Notes under the pieces: model-generated
The model's input: only the letters and a program-made list of their open reading frames with translations
What the model was told of the DNA's origin: nothing
The model's database searches: none
Shown: piece after piece, positions 12,443 to 25,700 of the stretch
How positions within the stretch are numbered: the first letter of the stretch is position 1
Layout of the letters: each line of letters starts with the position of its first letter
Source of the DNA: Anisus vortex
Taxonomy: Eukaryota > Mollusca > Gastropoda > Planorbidae
DNA length: 64,000 nt
Direction of reading: 5' to 3'
Assembly (NCBI GenBank): GCA_949126835.1
Contig: OX421507.1
Coordinates: 8,522,121-8,586,120, forward strand
Made by a program: the position numbers and the translations under genes

Positions 12443-12900
12443 CAGATTGGCAGGTGAAGGAGCGTTCACCAGTTTTCTGGGGCCACTGCATACTGCAATA
12501 CTAGGGCATTGTGTGGCCAGCAAAATGCCCAGCCGCCTTCACTTTACCCCTACTAAAGTCAGATACCGGCTGGTCCAGCGGTTAGATCACCGGACTGTCA
12601 ACCAAAAACCAACTGACACTTGACAGGTCGCGGGTTCTAGCCCTGCCACCGGCGGATCCCTGTCGCCCTGCAGGAGTTTTGGGCCTAGTGGACGTAATAA
12701 TCTTCTATCTAGAAGGAACGTCTGTAAACTTATGATACCCATCACTAAAAATGGGCCATCAGAGCTGGTTAGACTCAGGGACACCCTCGGGGCCTCTGGC
12801 CACTGGAGAGGGCCTCGTCGAGTCTCGAGTCCTGGGAACAAATTCTAGAATCCTACTGATACTGACTGAATCCTATCCTTCACCAGGATTCTAACCCTGA
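12443..12900 (-). repeat. SINE-1 copy split by a SINE-2 insertion
   Basis: Antisense SINE-1 runs 12443-12568 (ttcaccagttttctggggcc, gtgtggccagcaaaatgccc). It stops at gtcagatacc and resumes after 12727 (gatacccatc, agagctggttagactcaggg, ccaggattctaaccct). The repeated gatacc at both borders fits a target duplication from the SINE-2 insertion. Confidence 0.75.
12569..12727 (+). repeat. SINE-2 copy nested inside SINE-1
   Basis: Head ggctggtccagcggttagat and gggttctagccctgccacc, body cctgtcgccctgcaggagttttgggcc, then a short form of the tail gacgtaataatcttctatctagaaggaacgtctgtaa. It lacks the longer cagcaggcagcag body of the 5.6 and 15.3 kb copies, so it is a second structural subtype. Confidence 0.75.
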
Positions 12901-13139
12901 ACCTGGCCGAAAAAATAACAAGTTGACTTACTAAAAAATGCTAGCAGCGAGCCTAATTGCATTTTTTTTGTACAAACGATAAATAATTGCAGGTTTGTTT
13001 ATATTTCTTAACCGTATGCACCGTTGCACTCTTCTTTTTGTGAAAATAGCTTTAACTGGCTTTAACTTGAGATGTTAAAAACAGAGCCTTCTTTTTTCCT
13101 GTATCACTGTATACGAAAAAATATGTTAAAAAGATTGTG

Positions 13140-13570
13140 TTGTAGAGCTTATTTAAGGGAAAGGGGGGGGCGGCAACGCTATGAGATCCTGTCCTATCGC
13201 CAGAACATGTACGAGGCCTACTCTTTTCTCCACACCTGCGGAATTCGTCTTGGATCATTAACGTGGTGGCTTGATCGTATACCTGCATTGTCGCCCTGCG
13301 AAGCACACATTTCAGAATAGATCTTATATGTAGGTGCTGGAAATCCAGGCACCAGGGCGGGGTTGAGACGGACTTGCGTGCGATCGTTGCTTCCCCCCCC
13401 CCCCACCGAGGCCTCTTGGCAAGGCAATGAACCTCGGACGCTTAAAAGTGACTGTCTTCCATGCATTAGCCCGCCCGTGGGCTCTTAATTTGAGCGTAGT
13501 CTATATCTATGGTGTCCAGACTTCGTCGGTATTGACGTCCTTATTGGTACAGAAGTGCAGAGTAACCACC
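13140..13570 (+). repeat. GC-rich repeat family 'G', copy 1
   Basis: Compositionally unlike its AT-rich surroundings. Ordered landmarks shared with the copy at 61.35-61.78 kb (opposite strand) are caggcacca, ggggttgag, cattgcttc-like, acctcggacgc, ccatgcattagccc (13459) and ggtacagaagtg (13546-13557). The last two landmarks also occur in order at 39.81 and 40.04 kb. Open frames overlap in several phases without a recognisable domain. It contains a C14 run. I do not recognise the family. Confidence 0.55.
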
Positions 13571-14116
13571 ATGCTGCAGTTAATGTGGCCACGTCATTCA
13601 TGTAGTTCTATTGTGATATTCTTGTACCGGTATTGTGATCGCGATATCTGTGGACAGCAGAATGTCCACAGCCACCTTGACAATATTCCGCAATTTAGAT
13701 GATGTATGTGAAAGTTAGGATCGAGGCCGCCCATAATGATGCCACGTAATAATATGATTTTAGTACATTGTTTACACCCCCTCTCCATAGGCACTATGTC
13801 ATAAATATGGATAATAAAAGCTTACAAATTACAATACGCAATTAGGCCTAGCCTACAATTGTTAGTTAAGGTTGCCTAAGACGAAATTTCATTAAAAGAT
13901 TAATTACTGTGACGTCTCATTGTTTAAAAAACCATTTTCCAGTTACAAACGTTAAAACACCCCTTACCGACATACTGGTGCGTGATGTCATTTACGGATG
14001 GCCCCTAGGTCAGAAGGGGGATAGAAATAGACTATAGATTCACGTCCAAGACCTTTGGAAACTTCCGAAAGGCAATCCAATTCACTGAGGCTATTCCGTC
14101 ATTATGTTATATATAC

Positions 14117-14152
<36 letters not shown>

Positions 14153-14190
14153 TCTATTGAGGGATATATTATTTTGTAAGTAAAGTAATT
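13571..14190. other. Intergenic, unassigned
   Basis: No gene or clear repeat seen except a (TA)n run at about 14121-14150, just before an antisense SINE-1. Confidence 0.4.
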
Positions 14191-14432
14191 CGGACCAAAT
14201 TGATCCATAGGGCAGGTGAAGCAGCGTTCTTCAGTTTATGTGGCTATTATGTTAATGCCAGCACAATGCCCAGCCGCCTTTACTTTACTCCAACTTATGT
14301 CTAGTGCCCATCAGAGCTGGGTAGACCCAGGGACACACTTCAGTAGCGGGAACAAATCCTAGCCATCACCAGGATTCGAACCCAGAACCTTTAGTACGCC
14401 AGATGAAAGCACTGTCGATCAGCCAGTGCCCC
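14190..14432 (-). repeat. SINE-1 copy, antisense, between AT microsatellites
   Basis: Plus-strand phrases ccaaattgatccatagggc, gccagcacaatgcccagccg and ccaggattcgaacccagaac mark the SINE-1 body and head. (TA)n runs flank both sides (14121-14150 and 14435-14458). Confidence 0.82.
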
Positions 14433-14459
14433 AAATATATATATATATATATATATATG

Positions 14460-15277
14460 TTATTGATTTTTTATTTCGTCTAGCGTTGTTTAAAGTCATT
14501 ACTGAAAAATTTCTTATTGACATCCATAGCAAGTATAGCTTTGGCACCACTTTGCAACAAAGAAGAACAAAAGAAATATCTTAAAATAACTTTATTTCAT
14601 TTATTTCGGTACAAGGGAAATAACCATAGAAATATTCAAGATACTTTTGGTTAATATTTTTCTAAGCCTACTTAGTTCTAGAAAATTGTAGTGATAGTCA
14701 AATCAACATAAAAGCGCCTTTTATAGTTTTAACTATATGCTATAAAAATGTTTAACAATTTAAAAAAAATGTTATAATTATTGAACAAACTGTGTTTTTT
14801 TAAAAAGAAAACATTGAATAATTCTATCTTTATACTAAATTCACAAGAAAAAGTAAATACTATTGCACTTGAAAAAAAACAACAATATTATAAAATGAAT
14901 TATTATTTGACACAAACTACACAAGAATTCAATGAAAAAGTATCTTTTACAAGTTATCTTATATTTGTTATTTCTAGTCTAATTTTATCAAGCTTATACA
15001 ATTTTCAAACTATTTTAGGTGAAATATATAGGGATATTTATAAAATAAAAGGACTCTTGTAGTGTTAAAAGAAAAGTATTTAAAAAAACTTTAAATGAAC
15101 CAATTGATGAAGCAAAGAAAAAAATACACTCAAAAATGGTAAGGGGTTTTTAAAAAACTTGTACAAGTAAAAAATCAGACAAAATCAAAAGTAAAATCTT
15201 TTTGTGCTGTCAAGTTTACTCCCTGAATAAAGCTTTTCTTAACCAGGACAGGCATTTTCAAATCAATGTGTCTCAAG
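14460..15277. other. AT-rich intergenic stretch with an unassigned 93-codon frame
   Basis: An open frame at 14781-15062 (+) is Asn/Lys/Ile/Leu-rich with a hydrophobic segment (YLIFVISSLILSSLY). Given the AT content it may be chance; no domain, splice partner or homologue is recognised. The remainder shows no gene. Confidence 0.3.
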
Positions 15278-15475
15278 GTTAGTTCACCGGACTGTCAACC
15301 AAAAACCAACTGACACGTCGCGGGTTCTATCCCGGCCACCGGCGGATCCCTGTCGCCCTGCAGGAGTTTTGGGCCTGTAAACATATTTGCGCCAGCAGGC
15401 AGCAGTGTGTTTACAGAACGCACTGAGCATGCTAAGATAGCATGGATAGAAGCGCTATATAAATAACCAATTTTA
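15278..15475 (+). repeat. SINE-2 copy, long subtype
   Basis: Head gttcaccggactgtcaacc and gcgggttctatcccggccac; body ctgcaggagttttgggcc, gcgccagcaggcagcagtgt, gaacgcactgagcatgct; end agaagcgctatataaataacca. Close to the 5.6 kb copy. Confidence 0.82.
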
Positions 15476-15699
15476 TTTTTTTTATCATAATATGACAGAA
15501 TTAAAGAGTGAATTTGTATTAATGCCTCATAATGTGACAAAATGGAATGTATTGTTATTGTTAAGTCTACCATAATGTGTCAAAAGCGAACGATTATTGT
15601 TCTACAGTCTACTAATAATGAGACAAGTTGAAGTGTATATAGATTTCAAGTTTATCCCAATGTAACAAAAAAAAAGAGAAAAATCATAGTTCTCTAATC

Positions 15700-15882
15700 C
15701 AGGGTTTGGCAACCTATTGATATTAGTGTGTCAAAGGAGGATTTTTATCTATTCAGTGTGCCAACAGATTAAAAGTCATCTTCTCTATACTTGATGAAAA
15801 GACTTGAAAATTCTTCAGCGTGCTATTGAAAATTGCTACGTGTGCCAAGTCTGGCATGTGTGCCATAAGTTGCCAATCCCTG
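15700..15882. mobile_element. hAT-like MITE, about 183 bp
   Basis: Inverted ends cagggtttggcaac and gttgccaatccctg. The flanking 8-mers ctctaatc and ctttagtc match at 6 of 8 positions and may be an aged 8-bp duplication. The interior is non-coding, with repeated 'tgtgcca' phrases. Confidence 0.65.
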
Positions 15883-16404
15883 CTTTAGTCTATCATAGTG
15901 TGTGACAAAATGAACTTCTCAATTTCCTTATCAATTTCAATATTTGAATACCTTAAATCCTTTGCTAAAATAATACATTATTTCATCACTTTGGCTCAGA
16001 TGTAAATTGAGTTTAAAATTTAAACTTAAAAAAAATAAATACTTGAGCAAAACTAAACATAGTCAACACAGCTAGCTAGCATTGCATTCTGAAAATGAGT
16101 AAGGATTTACAAAAAAGCTTAATGAATAGATGATAGAGAAAAACAAAACAAAAATTTTGGCTGCAGCACAATATACAGAATGTTTATTGGACCAAGTTAA
16201 AAAGTATCAGGGTTGTTTATATGCAAGTTCTTACTTAAATGTTTTAATTTACTTTAACGCAAACACAAACAACCAGTTCCTTGTTATGCGCTTAAAAAAA
16301 AATGAACTTGTTTTTTTTATGTGGTTAGAAGCATTTTATTACTAATATTTTCACTGCTTTTGCTTATCAAAACTGTTACAATGATGATTGCAGACCCTGC
16401 TGGT

Positions 16405-16672
16405 AGGACATGGGACATAGTGGCTGTGTGACAAGTGTACCGAAGGTCCTAGGTTCAAATCCTGGTGAAGGCTAGTATTTGTATCCGGGTCTGGAATGTG
16501 TCCCTGAGTATACACAGCTCTGATATGTACCTGACAGTAGGAGATAAGTAAAGGAGGCAGGGTATTGTGCTAGCCATCTGATCCACTAGTATACCCTGGC
16601 GACGGAAGCTCGTGAATGATGCTTCACAGGCCCATTAGATCAAATTGACCTGACAGCGATACATTACTTTAC
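16405..16672 (+). repeat. SINE-1 copy
   Basis: B-box-like GGTTCAAATCC at about 16452, then ctggtgaaggctag, gtatccgggtctgg, gtgtccctgag, and the terminal agatcaaattgacctgac. More diverged than the 1955 copy. Confidence 0.82.
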
Positions 16673-16675
16673 TAG

Positions 16676-19600
16676 CAGGGTGAGTAAGCTTACTGGAAAG
16701 TCATTTTTAGTTTCTGTTAGTAATTTTAGTTGACTAAACAAATAAGCTTCAAAACATAATTAAATCCCATACAATTATCTTTTATTTAATATCAAACTTA
16801 TTTGTATAAACCAAAAAAGAAAATGTCAAGTATTTTTCGCTCTTTGAAAAAATGTACATCTTTCAAGAAAATTATTTTGCAACATGAGAGTAAACTCCAA
16901 CATAAAACCCAATACTTAATTCTTAAAAAATCAACACTTTTTATACAAGATAAATAAAATAATAGGGAAGTGGTAACAAAAAAAAAAGGATAACATAGTC
17001 TGCATTCTATAGAATGTTGCTGATTCTAAAGAAATATAAATAATCTATACTATTACAACACAACTCTGTAATACAAAACTTGTAAAACTATCTCATCGCT
17101 CTGCATTTGATGATAGTTTCAAATGTTGCTTACAAAACTTTTGCATGATGTTTGCATTTTATGCTAGAAATATTTTTAAACAGAGATAAAATGAAATAAC
17201 TTCTCAATGCTTAAAAGCAAAATAATTTTTTTAAATTGTTATCTAACCATTTTAAATCTATATTAAAATATTTAATATAAAATTAACATCATATCTATTA
17301 TTTGTAGCAACTAAATGCATTATACATCATAAAACATTGGTATTATATTAAAATTTTTAGCAAAAAACATACAAGACAAAAGTGTTATGCCCCATTTATT
17401 ATTCTTTGATAGTAACAATAAAAAAAAACTAAAAGAAGCAGAAGCAGATAATTATGTCTATTCTATGTATCTATTAATAACCTTCCCAATAGAAAGCAAA
17501 TAAAATTGATACTATGTACATGGAAAGTGCACTTTTATTAAATTTATTGAAGCAATAGAAAAGCTATACACCTTTTGTGCTTTCTAATTGAAGATCCTTA
17601 CAGTAGGCACATTCAAATTTAAGCAGTTGAAAACAGGTTGCAAACAAATAAAAAACAAAAAAAACACTTTTATGTAGATAATTATACTTCACACATATCA
17701 GCTTCCTAATTACTGTTCAGCATAACAGCTGGGTAAAATATAAATAAGTGATTTGTAAAAAAATTGACTGTAGCACAAAATACACCAAGCCACCCCAAGC
17801 TTGTATACAGCCAAGCTTGTATAGATAGATACCCATGTATATACAAAATCAATGCCGGTGGTAGCATTCACAATACATTCCTTAGAACCTATTGAAAGAG
17901 CTTGTTTGGCAATAAATAAAATTCATAATTCAAAAATCTGTAAACCTTTTATAATAATGTAAATGGAAATAAATTCAGGAGTTAAGGAGGTTTTAAAAAA
18001 AAAAGCTTTCTGGAGTGAATGGACACAAAAGCTGCACACATTTAGATTTTAAAAAATATGGCACTGACAAGATTAGTCTTTCAAAATTCAACAAATGATA
18101 TCTCAATTGACTTTGCCATTTAAGTATGGCATATAAATACATCAAACATATATGGCCACTAAAAAAAGCTTTTTTTATTATAATTATAGATAATATCTGA
18201 CAGATAATCAGTTATAAATAATGTGATTTTATTCAGATTATCTTTTTTTTTTTTTCATACCCAGTGAAGTCACCATATCATCATCACACACCTCTCAGGT
18301 CAGGAAAGCCAAAATGGCGCTGTTAATACCATATCAAAGAAATGGCTGGGATTTTAAGATAAACGATGTCTATGTCTAATTATAATTAGTGTTTGCAGGT
18401 CATTGATTGATTTTAAGATAAACGATGTCTATGTCTAATTCTAATTAGTGTTTGCAGGTCATTGATTGATTTTTTATATGCCAATTCCTGATTAGTTCTT
18501 TGAAATAATCTTTTCTTCAGGAGCAATGAAATATTGAGTCACCACTTGCAAATAATTACATTCCGATAAAACTGACAATAGCTTTCAAAATTTCAGGACC
18601 GGTTAATAATTTCAAAACCAATAATTAAATTTTACAATTATTGTTAAACATCCATAATTAGTTGCAGTAATTAGAATAGAAAAAAAAAAAAAAAAAAAGA
18701 AAACCATGTCACCAACATGATCTATGTTTAGATTCACAATATTTTCATTGCACATGTTTTATCAATTTTTTTTATAAATAATAAACAGCAACTAGAAAAT
18801 TCAAGCCATTGGTTTTAATTAAAAAAATATTTTGACAATTCATAAATATTGAGAGCAACCAGAATAAAAACAAAACAAAGAATTCATTAAATAAAAAACA
18901 ACAACAACCAAACCTAACCTTTTCATATTTACTATTACCAATTAAATATAGATTAATTTTTTACAACGTAAAAATTGTGAATTTAAGGTTAAGTTTAATT
19001 CCTACTGAATTATATTTACTCCTAATCTATGTCAATCCTTGTCGAATGTAGAAGTTGTGCATTTTATTTAAACTTAAATTCATAATTTTTTTTTTAAACA
19101 CACAAAATTTGGGAAAACTCTGGGCATTTTCTATGAATAAATTTCAGAACATATATTTTGTGCAGTAAAAAAATTTTTCATGACAAAAGTAAACAAATGT
19201 CCAGTTATATTTTTCGCTCAGGACGTGAATAACAATATAAATAGGGGTAGCCAAAAAAAAACAAATATTTATTTCAACATATGCATAAAGTTTGGATAGT
19301 TTCTATAAAGTTAATTACATGGCTTTCATACAATTAAAAAAAACACAATATAAATTGAACTGTTAAAGAGAAACATTTATAATGTTAACGATTTCTTAAC
19401 TTATTCTTGGTATCATTTAAAAAGTGGCTCTAACATACCTGGGTACCTCTAATTTTTTCATAGGCAGATGCTGGCTGGCTCAAAAGCGTGGATTAAGATT
19501 GTTGACCAGAATTTGAGGCATGATGTGCAATTTGACACAGCACTGAGGTCTTAAAAACGTACAAATATGTCAAAATACACACAGGTACCCAGTTATGCTA

Positions 19601-19776
19601 ATATCCTTATTTAAGTGTTTGAAAAATGGTCATATGAAATTCAATATAGATGGTGTAAAAAGTGTACAAATAAGAGCAGGCAAATATAAAAAATAAAAGA
19701 TTTCACTAAAAAGTATCACAATCAAGTTTCAAAACATTTACATTATCAGCAACAGGGGGAATGTTGTCTTGTGTTT
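16676..19776 (-). other. Probable long 3' UTR / downstream region of the TPRG1-like gene
   Basis: About 3 kb of strongly AT-rich sequence with no open frame of note and no recognised repeat except a tandem duplication at 18349-18470. It directly follows the stop codon at 19777. Several AATAAA-type signals occur on the minus strand (plus-strand tttatt, for example near 16785, 17397 and 17536). The real polyadenylation site cannot be chosen from sequence. Confidence 0.4.
18349..18470. repeat. Two-copy tandem repeat, about 60-bp unit
   Basis: The block attttaagataaacgatgtc ... gtttgcaggtcattgattg occurs twice head to tail with one visible substitution, so the duplication is recent. It is probably within the 3' UTR of the TPRG1-like gene. 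Confidence 0.85.
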
Positions 19777-22700
19777 TTAGAAACTGATACCATTTCTGTC
19801 TCGAAAGAATCCAATCCCTCCTTGGTTGAAAATCAGGGACGCTGGACTTGCATAGCTATGAATCAAAATTGGTCCTTCAACCACTTTAACTTTTTCACCT
19901 GGGCGTTTTTCTGTGAATACCTGGAAATTTGAATCATAGGTACTGTTATAGGTACTGGAAAAAGATATTTATCTATCTAAGTCATGTAATAAATTAGTTT
20001 AATGTTCAATATATCGCAATTACAGTAAGAAGCACGTGCTGTGAATTTTCTTTTCTGTTTTAATCATCTTTAGTTATCTGTCTCATAAGAACTCAGGTGG
20101 TAAATGGCTCAATGCTGTACATTCATTGGAATTTTGGTTTGCTTAAACTTTTAGTAAAGTATGCCACATCAACAGATCATATTAATTGTTTCAAAATTTC
20201 TAAGCACAGAGATGAGAGAGCTAAGAAATTCCAGCAAAGAAAGGCAGTATTTAGGCATTCAAGTGCTATGGTCAGGACAGTTAGGCTGTCACAGCACATG
20301 CCTAAATAACATATAGGTATTTCTTGAAATTCTCCATTGGCATGTAAATAAATAGCTCTTCCAAGCAGTCTATATCAGATACTATATTATAATATATAGG
20401 TACTGCAAGTGCACACAAAAAATAGTCTTACCTTGCTGACGGCAGTGATGAACGACTCAAAGAATTCATCCACATTGTATGTGACAGTTTCTGACTCCTT
20501 TGGGTTGTAGATGAGAGGGTGGTGAGACAGCGTCAGCCAAGGAATGTCAGTGCACCACGGATTCCACTTCTGGCCAAAGCTCAGTTGCTCCCCTTTGTCC
20601 CACCTTATCTGGATACCACCGTGTTTCCTATCTCTGTGGCAAAAAGTAAGAAAGCTAAAGCAAAGTAAAGCAAACCAGTTTAACACTATATATCACACTG
20701 CTTTAGAATTTTCCATTTCCATGCAGTGCGTAAACCAGGGATGAGCCAATGCTCCTAGAGCCACGTGTAAAGTGAGTAAAGTGTGACTGCCATACAAATT
20801 TTTACCTCTTTTTGTTTAATTATTTTTAAACTTTAAAAATAATTATAGTTTTTCCATTTTTTAAACTGGCATTTTCTTAGATGCCCACTTGACATAACAC
20901 TTAGGACTCATGTAGAAATTATAATATTAATTAAATTTAATGCAATTTTAATTTGTGTAATTATGGTGTGGATCTTTATAATACATAAAAATAGGAATGT
21001 GGCTCTCAATGGCCTCAAGCATGCCCACCCCCTGGAAAAAAGGGTCCAATATTTGTTTTGTAGAACCAACCAGTGAATTTAATGCGCTATCAACACAAAA
21101 ATGTTCTATATGACTTGCATTAGTGGATAATTATATAGATTAAAATTAGTAAGTTGTTTTTTTTAAAAAGCAACATTTTAAACATGCAGTGCAGTACAAA
21201 CAATATATAGACTTAACAAAAGTACTAAACATATTACAGCTGAAGGGTTACAGTTCAACTATTTAAACACGATCAATAAGTCTGTGCCTCAAAGACTTTT
21301 TTTTATTCTTAATAGTTTTTGGTTTAGAACCAAACTCACAAAAGTGACCTATATTCTTGGGGAAGGTAAGATGATTAAAACAGAAAAGAAAAAACCCATT
21401 CACGTATTCCCGTGGATACAAACTAAAACCCATAAGAAACGAAAGAGAATCCCAAAATACTATCCTATCTATTATGACTCTCTCTCTCTCTCTATGATAC
21501 TCAGATACTCACGGCATTAGTGATGTGCCAGGATACTGAAAATCTCCAATGTATATTGCATTGATCAGATGCAGCATTATCCTCCTGTACTCATAAAGTG
21601 TTTCGTTTATGAAGTTGTATTTGACAACAAACATGGAGTATTCTGTCAACAAAATGATCTTCTCTCGCTCAAAATCCCAGTGGTCGATTCTTTATAAAAG
21701 AAAATGCAAAAAAAAATGTTTTCATAAAGCTAATAAAGTTTACTTTTATTAAAAACTGATTCTTTCTTCTTGGTACCCAATATTGTCGATAGAGGGGTTT
21801 AAATAAAGGGGAATTGTACAGGGGTTTCAATTTTAATTACATCACTAAATACAAATCTATGATGCATATATACAATATTTTTTTTACAAAATTTCTTTAC
21901 ATTAGAAAGTGAGAATAATAAAAATGGAATTTAAAAGTATACTTTTTATGATGTATACCCATTATAAACCAAGAAAATCCATTTATTGCTTTCAATACTA
22001 CATGCAGAGGTGTAGCAATCACCTTGGAGCTCCACCAAGGTCTTTTTGTAGGCAGAAAAATGGGCCCAAGAGAAGTGAGCCAATCAAGATAGAGCCCACT
22101 GCAGAGGTGTGATAACAGCCCTGCGCTCCTATGGGGGTTCAGAGGATAATTCATATAAGTTAGGTCACTCCCCTCCTTATCTCTATTTCGGCGTTTTAAA
22201 ATCTTATTTTCTGTTCACTGCTATCTCATTTTTTTAATGAAGCTTTTCATCTTTAGCTTAGAATAATACTTAATACTAATGAATTGTAAAATAAAAGTTT
22301 ATTGTTTCAAATAACAAAAATGTTCAGCTTGATAAAAACATAATCGAAGGAATTTCATAGCTCAGCTGTTATAGGAAGTAATCCAACATTTTCATTCACA
22401 TATGTGCTGCCAGAAATCGGAAATAGCTTTTATAACGCCACATTTTACTCTTATTCTCTAGATTGTTTCTTCTTAAGCCCCTCCCCCTGTTCAATCCCCA
22501 TCCTTCCACAAAATATCCCATTATGCCTTTACTTACAACAACAGCAGTTGTTAGAAATTTGCTATTTATTGAAATATAACATTTTTTGTAATTGTAACTA
22601 TTTGTGTGCGCATTATTAGCCAAGACCAATACTGCCCAAAAACAAATATTCAGCCAAGGCAAATGTCTGAGGCAATATCCATTAAAGCCCTAATGAAATC

Positions 22701-25700
22701 CCTTTATATTTGATTTTTAAAAAAAACAACTGTAGTCAAATGAGAGGATGAGTAATTTTCTTGTAAAATATAAATGCACATAAATGAAAGCTGTTTGATT
22801 TGTGTGTGGAGAATAAGGTGAATGTTTACTGGTGGACTGGGTAGACAAGAATGTACTGCATATTGAGCATAAAAAGTAAAGTAATGTACCGTTGAATGAT
22901 TAAGTGTGTGCAAGGAAGACGCAGTAATACTTACTCTGTTAGAAGCCAAGTTGATTTCAGTTCACCATCTAACTCAGGCTTGATGATACTTTTAACAGTA
23001 TTGACTGCCTTCTCAAAATGTGTTTCCTTAAAATGAAAAGCAACATGATTATAATTATTTTTTTTTTAAAGATAAAAATAATTTTTTCTTGCCTACAAGG
23101 TATAGAAATTCAAAAGTAGCCTTTATTTTGTTTATTTTAACTGAATGCAAGATTCAATAATAAAAATTCAATAATGCTCCTTGTATATATTACAAATGGA
23201 CCTTTAAGAATACTTTGTCATTCTAATCTAAAATCTTCTCTAGTCTTGTTACCTAATTTAATGTGATTTGATCTCTTTCATGCATTACACAAACATTGCA
23301 CATTGCATATATATATATATATATATATACAAGCTACATTGCCCGGCGTTGCCCGGGTGAAAAAAAAAACAGGACTGTATAAGGTGCAGATAACAAATGT
23401 ATAAACTACACTTATTTCAAAGACACCTCTATAGTGACCCTTACACTCATTTTACCCAAAATATTAGAGGAAAGAAGACATATTAGACGGTACGAAAATG
23501 ATAGTATTTTTGTTGTATATTCAACTATACTCACACAGAAACGGGATAGAGTGAAGCCACAAAAGTTAAAGCGTAAAAGGGGATGACTACGGTTATTTTA
23601 AGGATTAGGCCTAAGCTTTAAATCTCCATTTTATTATATTCGTCTTATTTAGTTCTTTTCAGTTATAGATTGTATCAAATTCAAATATTAAAGAATGTTC
23701 TCCATGGCTGAGTGAATGAATTTATCAAGAAAAAAAAATTAATTGAATGATTTGGTTACTATTATTTAAAAGAATGAAGAAAATACATTACAGTAATACA
23801 GTAAGCAGACAAAACGTCTAATGGCAGTATTGTTTTTAAGTACAACAGCCTACAATCTCCCCAAGCCAAATTACGGGTGTTACCTTCAATAAAAAGCATA
23901 AGATTTTGCTGCAGTAACAAACAACAGAATTCACTACAATGAATTGGGAAAATTTGATAGAACAATTACTTCTATTAGATGAAAGAAAAACCCTCTGTAT
24001 TGAGTACAGATTTATAAGAACTTACTTATTTAATTAATAAAATTAATTTAAAGCCTACATATTTTTTGACTGTCAAGTTTAAATCAGCCAATTTAGCAGT
24101 AGGCCCCTTATTGCTGACAGGCTATTATAACTATATCTATAATAAAATTTCTAGTTTAATGCAACGTTTTAATTTATGTATTTAACTATTTCCTGATCAA
24201 ATGGAGACTATAGAGGCCAAACATATTCATATACACACATATTGACAAATTGCATATATATAATATAGCCTCAGCCTAGGCTAATTAGGGGTGTGTTTAT
24301 TTATTGGCAATGTCTATACGTCCGGCGGCCGGACATATAGCGCGGGAGATATACGTCCGGCGACCGACAAAATATTGCGGGAGATATTCTTCCGGCGAGC
24401 ACGTCACGTGACCGCCGGACACATTCGGGATTTGGAAGATATTATTCCGGCGGGCTTGTTATTTGACCACCCAACTACAAGTACAAACGAGAGACGTAGA
24501 GCGTATTGATATTAACATATTTATAAAGAAACGGGCATTATGCCTAATAGTCTAATTATTAGTTTAATACTTTGAATGGATACATTGAATTAGATTGTTA
24601 TGTCCATCCACATTCATAGTAGGCTAAATGAATGGCTTATCGTAATTGAAATTGTAGCGCAAGTCAAGATGTTAACTAATGACTTTATTAAACTACTTTA
24701 TAAATTGTTTGGTAATTACATTTAACAATTTAACACGTTTTCTCAAGAAATAGGCTAGACATTAGGCCTAACAGTCGAATTTTTTATTTCTTTGATACTT
24801 TGAATGAAATTATGTCCACCCACATGAATAAATGAAGGGTATTCTCGTATTGAACTAAAAAAATATCTCATTGTACTGTATTTGATTTAAAAAATAAAAA
24901 TAAAAAAAATAAAAAAAAAGATGGAGATAGCTGGATTCGAACCTGCGAGACTCCGGTTGCCAGAACACGCTACTGACCATTAGGCCACGATACCTTGGTT
25001 ACATTATACAATAAATAGTAATTAAGCAACTCGAACAAGAATAAACGATTATGCGCATGGTCAGTCACGTGACTTGGGTCGCCGGACGTATATCTCCTGC
25101 GCTATACGTCCGGTCGCCGGACGCGCAGACACTCCGTTATTTATTTAATAAAAAGTTAAAAAAGGTTTTGCCGTTTAACTTAAAATTAACTATTAACAGA
25201 ATGCACAATCACAATGAATTGACTCTAACTGAGACTTTAGAAAATCTGACAGACAACCCTACACTCTACACCTCCTATATAATTATAATAAAGTATATTT
25301 AACATACTTTTAATTCCAACTTACTTTATAACAGTAAAATGATCGAGCAGACATGTCTGATTGAACTACCCCAGGTCGAGTTGAAATACGACTGGCTCCT
25401 GACTTATTACTAGCACCTCCAATCATACTACCAGGCCGATTTCGCGACAGACCTGGACCGCTTTGTGTGTTATTATTACTACTGTTTGAGCTATTTGTCC
25501 TTGATAGGTTTGAGTTTGGATTTGGTTGAATTACATTCACAGCCAGATCATTTTGCTCGTTCAACTCATTGTTTCGTATTTCATTGCTGATTTCCAAAGT
25601 GGCACCGTCAAATTCCTTTGGTTGAATTTGCTTGTCATCTTCTAAGCATTCTGTCAATATTGTATCATTTCTTTCTTCTAATTCTTTAATACTGCCTGAA

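Noticed and set aside
24291..24509. Small coding gene in the CpG-rich stretch
   Set aside because: The frame lies inside the inverted-repeat arm of the 24.31-25.13 kb element, and its residues reflect the palindromic repeats.
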